DNA from: Hippophae tibetana
Lineage: Eukaryota; Streptophyta; Magnoliopsida; Rosales; Elaeagnaceae
Direction of reading: 5' to 3'
NCBI GenBank assembly: GCA_037013495.1
Contig: CM072810.1
Coordinates: 50,082,843 to 50,146,842, forward strand
Length of the DNA: 64,000 nt
Numbering within the stretch: position 1 is the stretch's first letter; each line of letters opens with the position of its first letter. Positions 11,701 through 24,424 of this stretch are shown piece after piece. Under the pieces are notes generated by a model. That model worked only from the letters and a program-made list of their open reading frames with translations, did no database searches and was not told the DNA's origin. Position numbers and translations under genes: made by a program.

Positions 11701-14037
11701 GATTTTGGTGCAAACAAAGGGTTCTTTATTTATGCGATCAATCAATATCTATGCTTCCAAAAAACAAATAAGGGAAGAGAAAAAGAAAGGAGGTACTGTT
11801 CACATTTTAAAAAAGAATAAAATATTTGATAAATCGCAATTTCAACTTTAAAAGATGATAACTTTTAACTCCGGTATTGAAACGACTATATTATTGTATG
11901 AAACCGAAGCTCTTAGCGATTCACACAATATTATATGGCCTCAAATTTGGAATATCATTTTTGTACCTAAATTTCACCATTTACATCATTTATTGAGGCT
12001 TTTTAGTTTTTTGCCCACCATTTCCGTTGTACTTACTTTCGATTTTATTCAAAAGATCCGTAAAGGAGATATTGGTACAAAAAACGGTTATTTATTTATG
12101 TGTTCAATACATATATATTCCTCCAAAAAAATGAGTAAAGAAAAAGGAAAAGGCTACTGTTCCCATTTAAAAAAGGAACAAAACATTTGATAAATCGGAG
12201 TTCGAACTTTAAACAATGATAAACTTTTACATGCATATCGAGACAACTATTTTAATTTATCAAAATGAAACCCATACCGATTCAAAAAATCTGATGTGGC
12301 CTCACAAAGGAACCACATTTTTGTACCCAAATTCCATCGCTTACATCATTTACCGAGGGTTTTAAGTATTTGTCTCACCATTTCCGTTGTACTTACTTTC
12401 TATAATATTGAAAAGAGCTGTAAAGGAGATATTTGTCCAAACAAATTGTTCTTTATTTATGTGTTAAATCAATATATATTATTCCAAAAAAAAATATGAG
12501 AAAAGTGAATGGAAAAGGCAATTGTTTCCATTTTAAAAAGGAACAAAACATTTGATAAATCGGAGTTCCAACATTAAAGGACGATAAATTTTAACTCTGT
12601 TCACGAAACAACTATTATAATATATCAAATTGAAGCCCGTACCGATTCAAACAATCTAATTTGGCCCCAAAAAGGAACCACATTTTTGTACGCAAATTCA
12701 ATCGTTTACATCATTTATCGAGGGTTTTAAGTGTTTGTCTCACAATTTCCGTTGTACTTACTTTCTATTTTATTCAAAAGTGCCGTAAAGAAGATTTTGT
12801 TGCAAACAAAGGGTTCTTTATTTATGTGCTCAATCAATATCTATGCTTCCAAAAAACAAATAAGGGAAGAGAAAAAGAAAGGAGGTACTGTTCACATTTT
12901 AAAAAAGAATAAAACATTTGATAAATCGCAATTTCAACTTTAAAAGATGATAACTTTTAACTCCGGTATTGAAACGACTATATTATTGTATGAAACCGAA
13001 GCTCTTAGCGATTCACACAATATGATATGGCCTCAAATTTGGAATATCATTTTTGTACCTCAATTTCGCCATTTACATCATTTATTGAGGCTTTTTAGTT
13101 TTTTGCCCACCATTTCCGTTGTACTTACTTTCGATTTTATTCAAAAGATCCGTAAAGGAGATATTGGTGCAAAAAAGGGTTATTTATTTATGTGTTCAAT
13201 ACATATATATTCCTCCAAAAAAAATGAGTAAAGAAAAAGGAAAAGGCTACTGTTCCCATTTAAAAAAGGAACAAAATATTTGATAAATCGGAGTTCCAAC
13301 TTTAAACGATGATAAACTTTTACATGCATATCGAGACAACTATTTTAATATATCAAAATGAAACCTGTACCGATTCAAAAAATCTGATGTGGCCTCACAA
13401 GGGAACCACATTTTTGTACCCAAATTCCATCGTTTACATCATTTACCGAGGGTTTTAAGTGTTTGTCTCACCATTTCCGTTGTACTTACTTTCTATAATA
13501 TTGAAAAGAGCCGTAAAGGAGATATTTGTCCAAACAAATTGTTCTTTATTTATGTGTTAAATCAATATATATTCTACCAAATAAAATATGAGAAAAGTGA
13601 ATGGAAAAGGCTATTGTTTCCATTTTATAAAAGGAACAAAAATTTGATAAATCGGAGTTCCAACATTAAAGGACGATAAATTTTTACTCTGTTATCGAAA
13701 CAACTATTATAATATATCAAATTGAAGCCCGTACCGATTCAAACAATCTGATTTGGCCCCAAAAAGGAACCACATTTTTGTACGCAAATTCCATCGTTAA
13801 CATCATTTACCGAGGGTTTTAAGTGTTTGTCTCACCATTTCCGTTGTACTTACTTTCTATTTTATTCAAAAGTGCCGTAAAGAAGATTTTGGTGCAAACA
13901 AAGGGTTCTTTATTTATGCGTTCAATCAATATCTATGCTTCCAAAAAACAAATAAGGGAAGAGAAAAAGAAAGGAGGTACTGTTCACATTTTAAAAAAGA
14001 ATAAAATATTTGATAAATCGCAATTTCAACTTTAAAA
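8771..14037. repeat. Run of trimeric HORs (B at 9670, 10761, 11855, 12947)
   Basis: These are regular C-A-B trimers of 1,090-1,094 bp. From the B at 10,761 onward every B carries the variant 'gcaaaaaagggttattt' with 'atacatatatattcctcc' or close forms, and often 'atatgatatggcctc'. This variant holds through the B at 20,059. C monomers here favour 'ctataatattgaaaag' and 'gtgaatggaaaagg'. Confidence 0.88.
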
Positions 14038-17000
14038 GATGATAACTTTTAACTCCGGTATTGAAACGACTATATTATTGTATGAAACCGAAGCTCTTAG
14101 CGATTCACACAATATGATATGGCCTCAAATTTGGAATATCATTTTTGTACCTAAATTTCACCATTTACATCATTTATTGAGGCTTTTTAGTTTTTTGCCC
14201 AACATTTCCGTTGTACTTACTTCCGATTTTATTCAAAAGATCCGTAAAGGAGATATTGGTGCAAAAAAGGGTTATTTATTTATGTGTTCAATACATATAT
14301 ATTCCTCCAAAAAAATGAGTAAAATCGGAGTTCCAACTTTAAACGATGATAAACTTTTACTTGCATATCGAGACAACTATTTTAATATATCAAAATGAAA
14401 CCCATACCGATTCAAAAAATCTGATGTGGCCTCACAAAGGAACCACATTTTTGTACCCAAATTCCATCGTTTACATCATTTACCGAGGGTTTTAAGTGTT
14501 TGTCTCACCATTTCCGTTGTACTTACTTTCTATAATATTGAAAAGAGCTGTAAAGGAGATATTTGTCCAAACAAATTGTTCTTTATTTATGTGTTAAATC
14601 AATATATATTCTTCCAATAAAAATATGAGAAAAGTGAATGGAAAAGGCTATTGTTTCCATTTTAAAAAGGAACAAAACATTTGATAAATCGGAGTTCCAA
14701 CATTAAAGGACGATAAATTTTAACTCTGTTCACGAAACAACTATTATAATATATCAAATTCAAGCCCGTACCGATTCAAACAATCTGATTTGGCCCCAAA
14801 AAGGAACCACATTTTTGTACGCAAATTCCATCGTCAACATCATTTACCGAGGGTTTTAAGTGTTTGTCTCACCATTTCCGTTGTACTTACTTTCTATTTT
14901 ATTCAAAAGTGCCGTAAAGAAGATTTTGGTGCAAACAAAGGGTTCTTTATTTATGCGTTCAATCAATATCTATGCTTCCAAAAAACAAATAAGGGAAGAG
15001 AAAAAGAAAGGAGGTACTGTTCACATTTTAAAAAAGAATAAAATATTTGATAAATCGCAATTTCAACTTTAAAAGATGATAACTTTTAACTCCGGTATTG
15101 AAACGACTATATTATTGTATGAAACCGAAGCTCTTAGCGATTCACACAATATGATATGGCCTCAAATTTGGAATATCATTTTTGTACCTAAATTTCACCA
15201 TTTACATCATTTATTGAGGCTTTTTAGTTTTTTGCCCAACATTTCCGTTGTACTTACTTCCGATTTTATTCAAAAGATCCGTAAAGGAGATATTGGTGCA
15301 AAAAAGGGTTATTTATTTATGTGTTCAATACATATATATTCCTCCAAAAAAATGAGTAAAATCGGAGTTCCAACTTTAAACGATGATAAACTTTTACTTG
15401 CATATCGAGACAACTATTTTAATATATCAAAATGAAACCCATACCGATTCAAAAAATCTGATGTGGCCTCACAAAGGAACCACATTTTTGTACCCAAATT
15501 CCATCGTTTACATCATTTACCGAGGGTTTTAAGTGTTTGTCTCACCATTTCCGTTGTACTTACTTTCTATAATATTGAAAAGAGCTGTAAAGGAGATATT
15601 TGTCCAAACAAATTGTTCTTTATTTATGTGTTAAATCAATATATATTCTTCCAATAAAAATATGAGAAAAGTGAATGGAAAAGGCTATTGTTTCCATTTT
15701 AAAAAGGAACAAAACATTTGATAAATCGGAGTTCCAACATTAAAGGACGATAAATTTTAACTCTGTTCACGAAACAACTATTATAATATATCAAATTCAA
15801 GCCCGTACCGATTCAAACAATCTGATTTGGCCCCAAAAAGGAACCACATTTTTGTACGCAAATTCCATCGTCAACATCATTTACCGAGGGTTTTAAGTGT
15901 TTGTCTCACCATTTCCGTTGTACTTACTTTCTATTTTATTCAAAAGTGCCGTAAAGAAGATTTTGGTGCAAACAAAGGGTTCTTTATTTATGCGTTCAAT
16001 CAATATCTATGCTTCCAAAAAACAAATAAGGGAAGAGAAAAAGAAAGGAGGTACTGTTCACATTTTAAAAAAGAATAAAATATTTGATAAATCGCAATTT
16101 CAACTTTAAAAGATGATAACTTTTAACTCCGGTATTGAAACGACTATATTATTGTATGAAACCGAAGCTCTTAGCGATTCACACAATATGATATGGCCTC
16201 AAATTTGGAATATCATTTTTGTACCTAAATTTCACCATTTACATCATTTATTGAGGCTTTTTAGTTTTTTGCCCAACATTTCCGTTGTACTTACTTTCGA
16301 TTTTATTCAAAAGATCCGTAAAGGAGATATTGGTGCAAAAAAGGGTTATTTATTTATGTGTTCAATACATATATATTCCTCCAAAAAAATGAGTAAAATC
16401 GGAGTTCCAACTTTAAACGATGATAAACTTTTACTTGCATATCGAGACAACTATTTTAATATATCAAAATGAAACCCATACCGATTCAAAAAATCTGATG
16501 TGGCCTCACAAAGGAACCACATTTTTGTACCCAAATTCCATCGTTTACATCATTTACCGAGGGTTTTAAGTGTTTGTCTCACCATTTCCGTTGTACTTAC
16601 TTTCTATAATATTGAAAAGAGCTGTAAAGGAGATATTTGTCCAAACAAATTGTTCTTTATTTATGTGTTAAATCAATATATATTCTTCCAAAAAAAATAT
16701 GAGAAAAGTGAATGGAAAAGGCTATTGTTTCCATTTTAAAAAGGAACAAAACATTTGATAAATCGGAGTTCCAACATTAAAGGACGATAAATTTTAATTC
16801 TGTTCACGAAACAACTATTATAATATATCAAATTCAAGCCCGTACCGATTCAAACAATCTGATTTGGCCCCAAAAAGGAACCACATTTTTGTACGCAAAT
16901 TCCATCGTTAACATCATTTACCGAGGGTTTTAAGTGTTTGTCTCACCATTTCCGTTGTACTTACTTTCTTTTTTATTCAAAAGTCCCGTAAAGAAGATTT

Positions 17001-17148
17001 TGGTGCAAACAAAGGGTTCTTTATTTATGCGTTCAATCAATATCTATGCTTCCAAAAAACAAATAAGGGAAGATAAAAGAAAGGAGGTACTGTTCACATT
17101 TTAAAAAAGAATAAAATATTTGATAAATCGCAATTTCAACTTTAAAAG
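14038..17148. repeat. Three tandem 1,037-bp HORs sharing a 55-bp deletion
   Basis: B monomers at 14,039, 15,076 and 16,113 each lack the same 55 bp between 'aatgagtaaa' and 'tcggagttcc' (junctions near 14,321, 15,358 and 16,395). The four-base direct repeat 'taaa' flanks the lost segment in intact copies. Spacing is 1,037, 1,037 and 1,036 bp. The first two units are almost identical. The third differs at a few sites, such as 'ttactttcgatt' against 'ttacttccgatt' in the other two. The deletion evidently arose once and the HOR was then duplicated in tandem. Confidence 0.92.
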
Positions 17149-20100
17149 ATGATAACTTTTAACTCCGGTATTGAAACGACTATATTATTGTATGAAACCG
17201 AAGCTCTTAGCGATTCACACAATATGATATGGCCTCAAATTTGGAATATCATTTTTGTACCTAAATTTCGCCATTTACATCATTTATTGAGGCTTTTTAG
17301 TTTTTTGCCCACCATTTCCGTTGTACTTACTTTCGATTTTATTCAAAAGATCCGTAAAGGAGATATTGGTGCAAAAAAGGGTTATTTATTTATGTGTTCA
17401 ATACATATATGTTCCTCCAAAAAAATGAGTAAAGAAAAAGGAAAAGGGTACTGTTCCCATTTAAAAAAGGAACAAAATATTTGATAAATCGGAGTTCCAA
17501 CTTTAAACGATGATAAACTTTTACAAGCATATCGAGACAACTATTATAATATATCAAAATGAAGATCGTACCGATTCAAACAATTGGATTTGGCCCCATA
17601 GAGGAACCACATATTTGTTCGCAAATTCCAACGTTTACATCATTTACCGAGGGTTTTAAGTGTTTGTCTCACCATTTCCGTTGTACTTACTTTCTATTAT
17701 ATGGAAAAGAGCCGTAAAGGAGATATTTGTCCAAACAAATTGTTCTTTATTTATGTGTTAAATCAATATATATTCTTCCAAAAAATATATGAGAAAAGTG
17801 AAAGGAAAAGGCTATTGTTCCCATTTTAAAAAGGAACAAAACATTTGATAAATCGGAGTTCCAACATTAATAAACGATAAATTTTTACTCCGTTATCGAA
17901 ACAACTATTATAATATATCAAAATGAAGCCCGTACCGATTCAAACAATCTGATTTGGCCCCAAAAAGGAACCACATTTTTGTACGCAAATTCCATCGTTT
18001 ACATCATTTACCGAGGGTTTTATGTGTTTGTCTCACCAATTCCGTTGTACTTACTTTCTATTTTATTCAAAAGTGCCGTAAAGAAGATTTTGGTGCAAAC
18101 AAAGGGTTCTTTATTTATGCGTTCAATCAATCTCTATGCTTCCAAAAAACAAATAAGGGAAGAGAAAAAAAAGGAGGTACTGTTCACATTTTAAAAAAGA
18201 ATAAAACATTTGATAAATCGCAATTTCAACTTTAAAAGATGATAACTTTTAACTCCGGTATTGAAACGACTATATTATTGTATGAAATGGAAGCTCTTAG
18301 CGATTCACATAATATGAGATGGCCTCAAATTTGGAATATCATTTTTGTACCTAAATTTCACCATTTACATCATTTATTGAGGCTTTTTAGTTTTTTGCCC
18401 ACCATTTCCGTTGTACTTACTTTCGATTTTATTCAAAAGATCCGTAAAGGAGATATTGGTGCAAAAAAGGGTTATTTATTTATGTGTTCAATACATATAT
18501 ATTCCTCCAAAAAAAATGAGTAAAGAAAAAGGAAAAGGCTACTGTTCCCATTTAAAAAAGGAACAAAACATTTGATAAATCAGAGTTCCAACTTTAAACG
18601 ATGATAAACTTTTACATGCATATCGAGACAACTATTATAATATATCAAATTGAATATCGTACCGATTCAAACTATCTGATTTGGCCCCATAGAGGAACAA
18701 CATATTTGTACGCAAATTCCATCGTTTACATCATTTACCGAGGGTTTTAAGTGTTTGTCTCACCATTTCCGTTGTACTTACTTTCTATTTTATTCAAAAG
18801 TGCCGTAAAGAAGATTTTGTTGCAAACAAAGGGTTCTTTATTTATGCGTTCAATCAATATCTATGCTTCAAAAAAACAAATAAGGGAAGAGAAAAAGAAA
18901 GGAGGTACTGTTCACATTTTAAAAAAGAATAAAACAATTGATAAATCGCAATTTCAACTTTAAAAGATGATAACTTTTAACTCCGGTATTGAAACGACTA
19001 TATTATTGTATGAAACCGAAGCTCTTAGCGATTCACACAATATGATAGGGCCTCAAATTTGGAATATCATTTTTGTACCTAAATTTCGCCATTTACATCA
19101 TTTATTGAGGCTTTTTAGTTTTTTGCCCACCTTTTCCGTTGTACTTACTTTCAATTTTATTCAAAAGATCCGTAAAGGAGATATTGGTGCAAAAAAGTGT
19201 TATTTATTTATGTGTTCAATACATATATATTCCTCCAAAAAAAATGAGTAAAGAAAAAGGAAAAGGCTACTGTTCCCATTTAAAAAAGGAACAAAATATT
19301 TGATAAATCGGAGTTCCAACTTTAAACGATGATAAACTTTTACATGCATATCGAGACAACTATTTTAATATATCAAAATGAAACCCGTACCGATTCAAAA
19401 AATCTGATGTGGCCTCACAAGGGAACCACATTTTTGTACCCAAATTCCATCGTTTACATCATTTACCGAGGGTTTTAAGTGTTTGTCTCACCATTTCCGT
19501 TGTACTTACTTTCTATAATATTGAAAAGAGCCGTAAAGGATATATTTGTCCAAACAAATTGTTCTTTATTTATGTGTTAAATCAATATATATTCTACCAA
19601 AAAAAATATGAGAGAAGTGAATGGAAAAGGCTATTGTTTCCATTTTATAAAAGGAACAAAACATTTGATAAATCGGAGTTCCAACATTAAAGGACGATAA
19701 ATTTTTACTCTGTTATCGAAACAACTATTATAATATATTAAATTGAAGCCCGTACCGATTCAAACAATCTGATTTGGCCCCAAAAAGGAACCACATTTTT
19801 GTACGCATTTCCATCGTTTACATCATTTATCGAGGGTCTTAAGTGTTTGTCTCACCATTTCCGTTGTACTTACTTTCTATTTTATTCAAAAGTGCCGTAA
19901 AGAAGATTTTGGTGCAAACAAAGGGTTCTTTATTTATGCGTTCAATCAATATCTATGCTTCCAAAAAACAAATAAGGGAAGAGAAAAAGAAAGGAGGTAC
20001 TGTTCACATTTTAAAAAAGAATAAAATATTTGATAAATCGCAATTTCAACTTTAAAAGATGATAACTTTTAACTCCGGTATTGAAACGAATATATTATTG

Positions 20101-20418
20101 TATGAAACCGAAGCTCTTAGCGATTCACACAATATGATATGGCCTCAAATTTGGAATATCATTTTTGTACCTAAATTTCACCATTTTCATCATTTATTGA
20201 GGCTTTTTAGTTTTTTGCCCACCATTTCCGTTGTACTTACTTTGGATTTTATTCAAAAGATCCGTAAAGGAGATATTGGTGCAAAAAAGGGTTATTTATT
20301 TATGTGTTCAATACATATATATTCCTCCAAAAAAATGAGTAAAGAAAAAGGAAAAGGCTACTGTTCCCATTTAAAAAAGGAACAAAATATTTGATAAATC
20401 GAAGTTCCAACTTTAAAC
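17149..20418. repeat. Mixed trimers and one dimer (B at 17149, 18239, 18967, 20059)
   Basis: All four B monomers have the 'aaaaaagggttattt' variant with small changes, such as 'aaaaaagtgttattt' near 19,190. A C' monomer lies near 17,511. The 18,239-18,967 step is a dimer, described separately. Confidence 0.85.
18600..18965. repeat. C'/A hybrid monomer making a 728-bp dimer
   Basis: The left part is mixed C and C': 'gcatatcgagacaacta', then 'tgaatatcgtaccg' and 'atagaggaacaacatattt'. It becomes type A by 'gtacgcaaattcc' and stays A to the end. The switch is therefore earlier than in the 2,034 hybrid, showing an independent exchange. Confidence 0.85.
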
Positions 20419-20782
20419 GATGATAAACTTTTACAAGCATATCGAGACAACTATTATAATATATCAAAATGAAGATCGTACCGATTCAAACAATTGGATT
20501 TGGCCCCATAGAGGAACCACATATTTGTTCGCAAATTCCAACGTTTACATCATTTACCGAGGGTTTTAGGTGTTTGTCTCACCATTTCCGTTGTACTTAC
20601 TTTCTATTATATTGAAAAGAGCCGTAAAGGAGATATTTGTCCAAACAAATTGTTCTTTATTTATGTGTTAAATCAATATATATTCTTCCAAAAAAAATAT
20701 GAGAAAAGTGAAAGGAAAAGGCCATTGTTCCCATTTTAAAAAGGAACAAAACATTTGATAAATCGGAGTTCCAATATTAAAG

Positions 20783-21147
20783 TACGATAAATTTTTACTC
20801 CGTTATCGAAACAACTATTATAATATATCAAAATGAAGCCCGTACCGATTCAAACAATCTGATTTGGCCCCAAAAAGGAACCACATTTTTGTACGCAAAT
20901 TCCATCGTTTACATCATTTACCGAGGGTTTTATGTGTTTGTCTCACCATTTCCGTTGTACTTACTTTCTATTTTACTCAAAAGTGCCGTAAAGAAGATTT
21001 TGGTGCAAACAAAGGGTTCTTTATTTATGCGTTAAATCAATATATATTCTACCAAATAAAATATGAGAAAAGTGAATGGAAAAGGCTATTGTTTCCATTT
21101 TATAAAAGGAACAAAACATTTGATAAATCGGAGTTCCAACATTAAAG
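20783..21147. repeat. A/C hybrid monomer making a 1,457-bp tetramer
   Basis: It opens as type A and holds to 'ttatttatgcgtt' at about 21,031. It then reads as C: 'aaatcaatatatattctacc', 'gtgaatggaaaagg', 'ccaacattaaag'. A complete A follows at 21,148. The order is B(20,059), C'(20,419), A/C hybrid, A, B(21,516). This is the mirror product of the C/A hybrids and adds one monomer. Confidence 0.87.
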
Positions 21148-24058
21148 GACGATAAAATTTTACTCTGTTATCGAAACAACTATTATAATATATCAAATTT
21201 AAGCCCGTACCGATTCAAACAATCTGATTTGGCCCCAAAAAGGAACCACATTTTTGTACGCAAATTCCATCGTTTATATCATTTATCGAGGCTCTAAAGT
21301 GTTTGTCTCACAATTTCCGTTGTACTTACTTTCTATTTTATTCAAAAGTGACGTAAAGAAGATTTTGGTGCAAACAAAGTGTTCTTTATTTATCCGTTCA
21401 ATCAATATCTATGCTTCCAAAAAAACAAATAAGGGAAGAGAAAAAGAAAGGAGGTACTGTTCACGTTTTAAAAAAGAATAAAACATTTGATAAATCGCAA
21501 TTTCAACTTTAAAAGATGATAACTTTTGACTCGGGTATTGAAATGACTACATTATTATATGAAACCGAAGCTCTTAGCGATTCACACAATATGAGAAGGC
21601 CTAAAATTTGGAATATCATTTTTGTACCAAAATTTCACCATTTACATAATTTATTGAGGGTTTTTAGTTTTTTGCCAACCATTTCCGTTGTACTTACTTT
21701 CGATTTTATTCAAAAGAGCCGTAAAGGAGATATTGGTGCAAACAAAGGGTCCTCTATTTATCTGTTCAATCCCTATATATTCTTCCAAAAAAAATGAGTA
21801 AAGAAAAAGGAAAAGGCTAGTGTTCCCATTTAAAAAAGGAAAAAACATTTGATAAATCGGAGTTACAACTTTAAACGACGATAAAATTTTACTTGCATAT
21901 CGAGACAACTATTTTAATATATCAAAATTAAGCCCGTACCGATTCAAAAAATCTGATGTGGCCCCACAAAGGATCCACATTTTTGTACCCAAATTCCATT
22001 GTTTACATCATTTACCGAGGGTTTTAAGTGTTTGTCTCACCATTTCCGTTGTACTTAGTTTCTATTATACTGAAAAGACCCGTAAAGGAGATATTTGTTA
22101 AAACAAATTGTTCTATATTTATGTGTTAAACCAATATATATTCTTAGAAAAAAATATGAGAAAAGTGAAAGGAAAAGGCTATTGTTCCCATTTTAAAAAG
22201 GAACAAAATATTTGATAAATCGGAGTTCCAACATTAAAGGACGATAAATTTTTAGTTTGTTATCGAAACAACTATTATAATATATCAAAATGAAGCCCGT
22301 ACCGATTCCAACAATCTGATTTGGCCCCAAAAAGGAACCATATTATTGTACGCAAATTGCATCGTTTACATCATTTACCGAGGGTTTTAAGTGTTTGTCT
22401 CACAATTTCCGTTGTACTTACTTTCTATTTTATTCAAAAGTGTCGTAAAGATAATTTTTGTTCAAACAAAGGGTTCTTTATTTATGCGTTCAATCAATAT
22501 CTATGCTTCCAAAAAACAAAAAAGGGAAGAGAAAAAGAAAGGAGGTACTGTTCACATTTTAAAAAAGAATAAAACATTTGATAAATCGCAATTTCAACTT
22601 TAAAATATGATAACTTTTGACTCCGGTATTGAAACGACTATATTATTGTATGAAACCGAAGCTCTTAGCGATTCACACAATATGAGATGGCCTCAAATTT
22701 GGAATATCATTTTTGAACCTAAATTTCACCATTTACATCATTTATTGAGGGTTTTTAGTTTTTTGCCCACCATTTCCGTTGTACTTACTTTGGATTTTAT
22801 TCAAAAGATCCGTAAAGGAGATATTGGTGCAAACAAAGGGTTCTTTATTTATGTGTTCCATACATATATATTCTTCCAAAAAAAATGAGTAAAGAAAAAG
22901 GAAAAGGCTATTGTTCCCATTTAAAAAAGGAAAAAACATTTGATAAATTGGAGTTCCAACTTTAAACGACGATAAACGTTTACTTGCATATCGAGACAAC
23001 TATTTAAATATATCAAAATGAAACCCGTACCGATTCAAAAAATCTGATGTAGCCCCACAAGGTAACCACATTTTTGTACCCAAATTCCATCGTTTACATC
23101 ATTTACCGAGCGTTTTAAATATTTGTCTCACCATTTCCGTTGTACTTACTTTCTATTATATTAAAAAGTGTCGTAAAGAAGATATTTGTTGAAACAAATT
23201 GTTCTTTATTTATGTTTTAAATCAATATATATTCTTCCAAAAAAATATGAGAAAAGTGAAAGGAAAAGGCTATTGTTCCCATTTTAAAAAGGACCAAAAC
23301 ATTTGATAAATCGGAGTTCCAACATTAAAGGACGACAAATTTTTACTGTGTTATCGAAACAACTATTATAATATATCAAAATGAAGCCCTTACCGATTCA
23401 AACAATCTGATTTAGTCCCAAAAAGGAACCACATTTTTGTACGCAAATTCCATCGTTTACATCATTTATCGAGGGTCTTAAGTGTTTGTGTCACAATTTC
23501 CATTGTCCTTACTTTCTATTTTATTCAAAAGTACCGTAAAGAAGATTTTGGTGCAAACAAAGGGTTCTCTATTTATGCGTTCAATCAATATCTATGCTTC
23601 CAAAAAACAAATAAGGGAAGAGAAAAAGAAAAGAGGTACTGTTCACATTTTAAAAAAGAATAAAACATTTGATAAATCGCAATTTCAACTTTAAAAGATG
23701 ATAACTTTTGACTCGGTTATTGAAATGACTATATTATTATATGAAATCGAAGCTCTTAGCGATTCACACAATATGAGATGGCCTCAAATTTGGAATACCA
23801 TTTTTGTACCTAAATTTCACCATTTACATAATTTATTGAGGGTTTTTAGTTTTTTGCCCACCATTTCCGTTGTACTTACTTTCGATTTTATTCAAAAGAT
23901 CCGTCAAGGAGATATTGGTGCAAACAAAGGGTTCTTTATTTATGTGTTCAATACATATATATTCTTCCAAAAAAATGAGTAAAGAAAAAGGAAAAGGGTA
24001 CTGTTCCCATTTAAAAAAGGAACAAAATATTTGATAAATCAGAGTTGCAACTTTAAAC
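21148..24058. repeat. Trimers with diverged members (B at 21516, 22607, 23698)
   Basis: Regular C-A-B order with more private changes than usual. Examples are 'ggatccacatttttg' near 21,971, 'ttcttagaaaaaaatatg' near 22,141 and 'ttagtcccaaaaagg' near 23,411. No foreign sequence is inserted. Confidence 0.84.
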
Positions 24059-24424
24059 GACGATAAAGTTTTACTTGCATATCGAGACAACTATTTTAAT
24101 ATATCAAAATGAAGCCCGTACCGATTTAAAAAATCTGATGTGGCCCCACAAAGGAACCACATTTTTGTAAGCAAATTCCATGGTTTACATCATTTACCGA
24201 GGGTTTTAAGTGTTTGTCTCACAATTTCCGTTGTACTTACTTTCTATTTTATTCAAAAGTGCCGTAAAGAAGATTTTGGTGCAAACAAAGGGTTCTTTAT
24301 TTATGCGTTCAATCAATATCTATGCTTCCAAAAAACAAATACGGGAAGAGAAAAAGAAAGGTGGTACTGTTCACATTTTAAAAAAGAATAAAACATTTGA
24401 TAAATCGCAATTTCACCTTTAAAA
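24059..24424. repeat. C/A hybrid monomer making a 728-bp dimer
   Basis: The left half is C through 'gatgtggccccacaaagg'. From 'gtaagcaaattcc' the sequence fits A, and the right half is fully A with 'ctattttattcaaaagtgcc'. The exchange site is within about 24,160-24,250. Confidence 0.86.
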
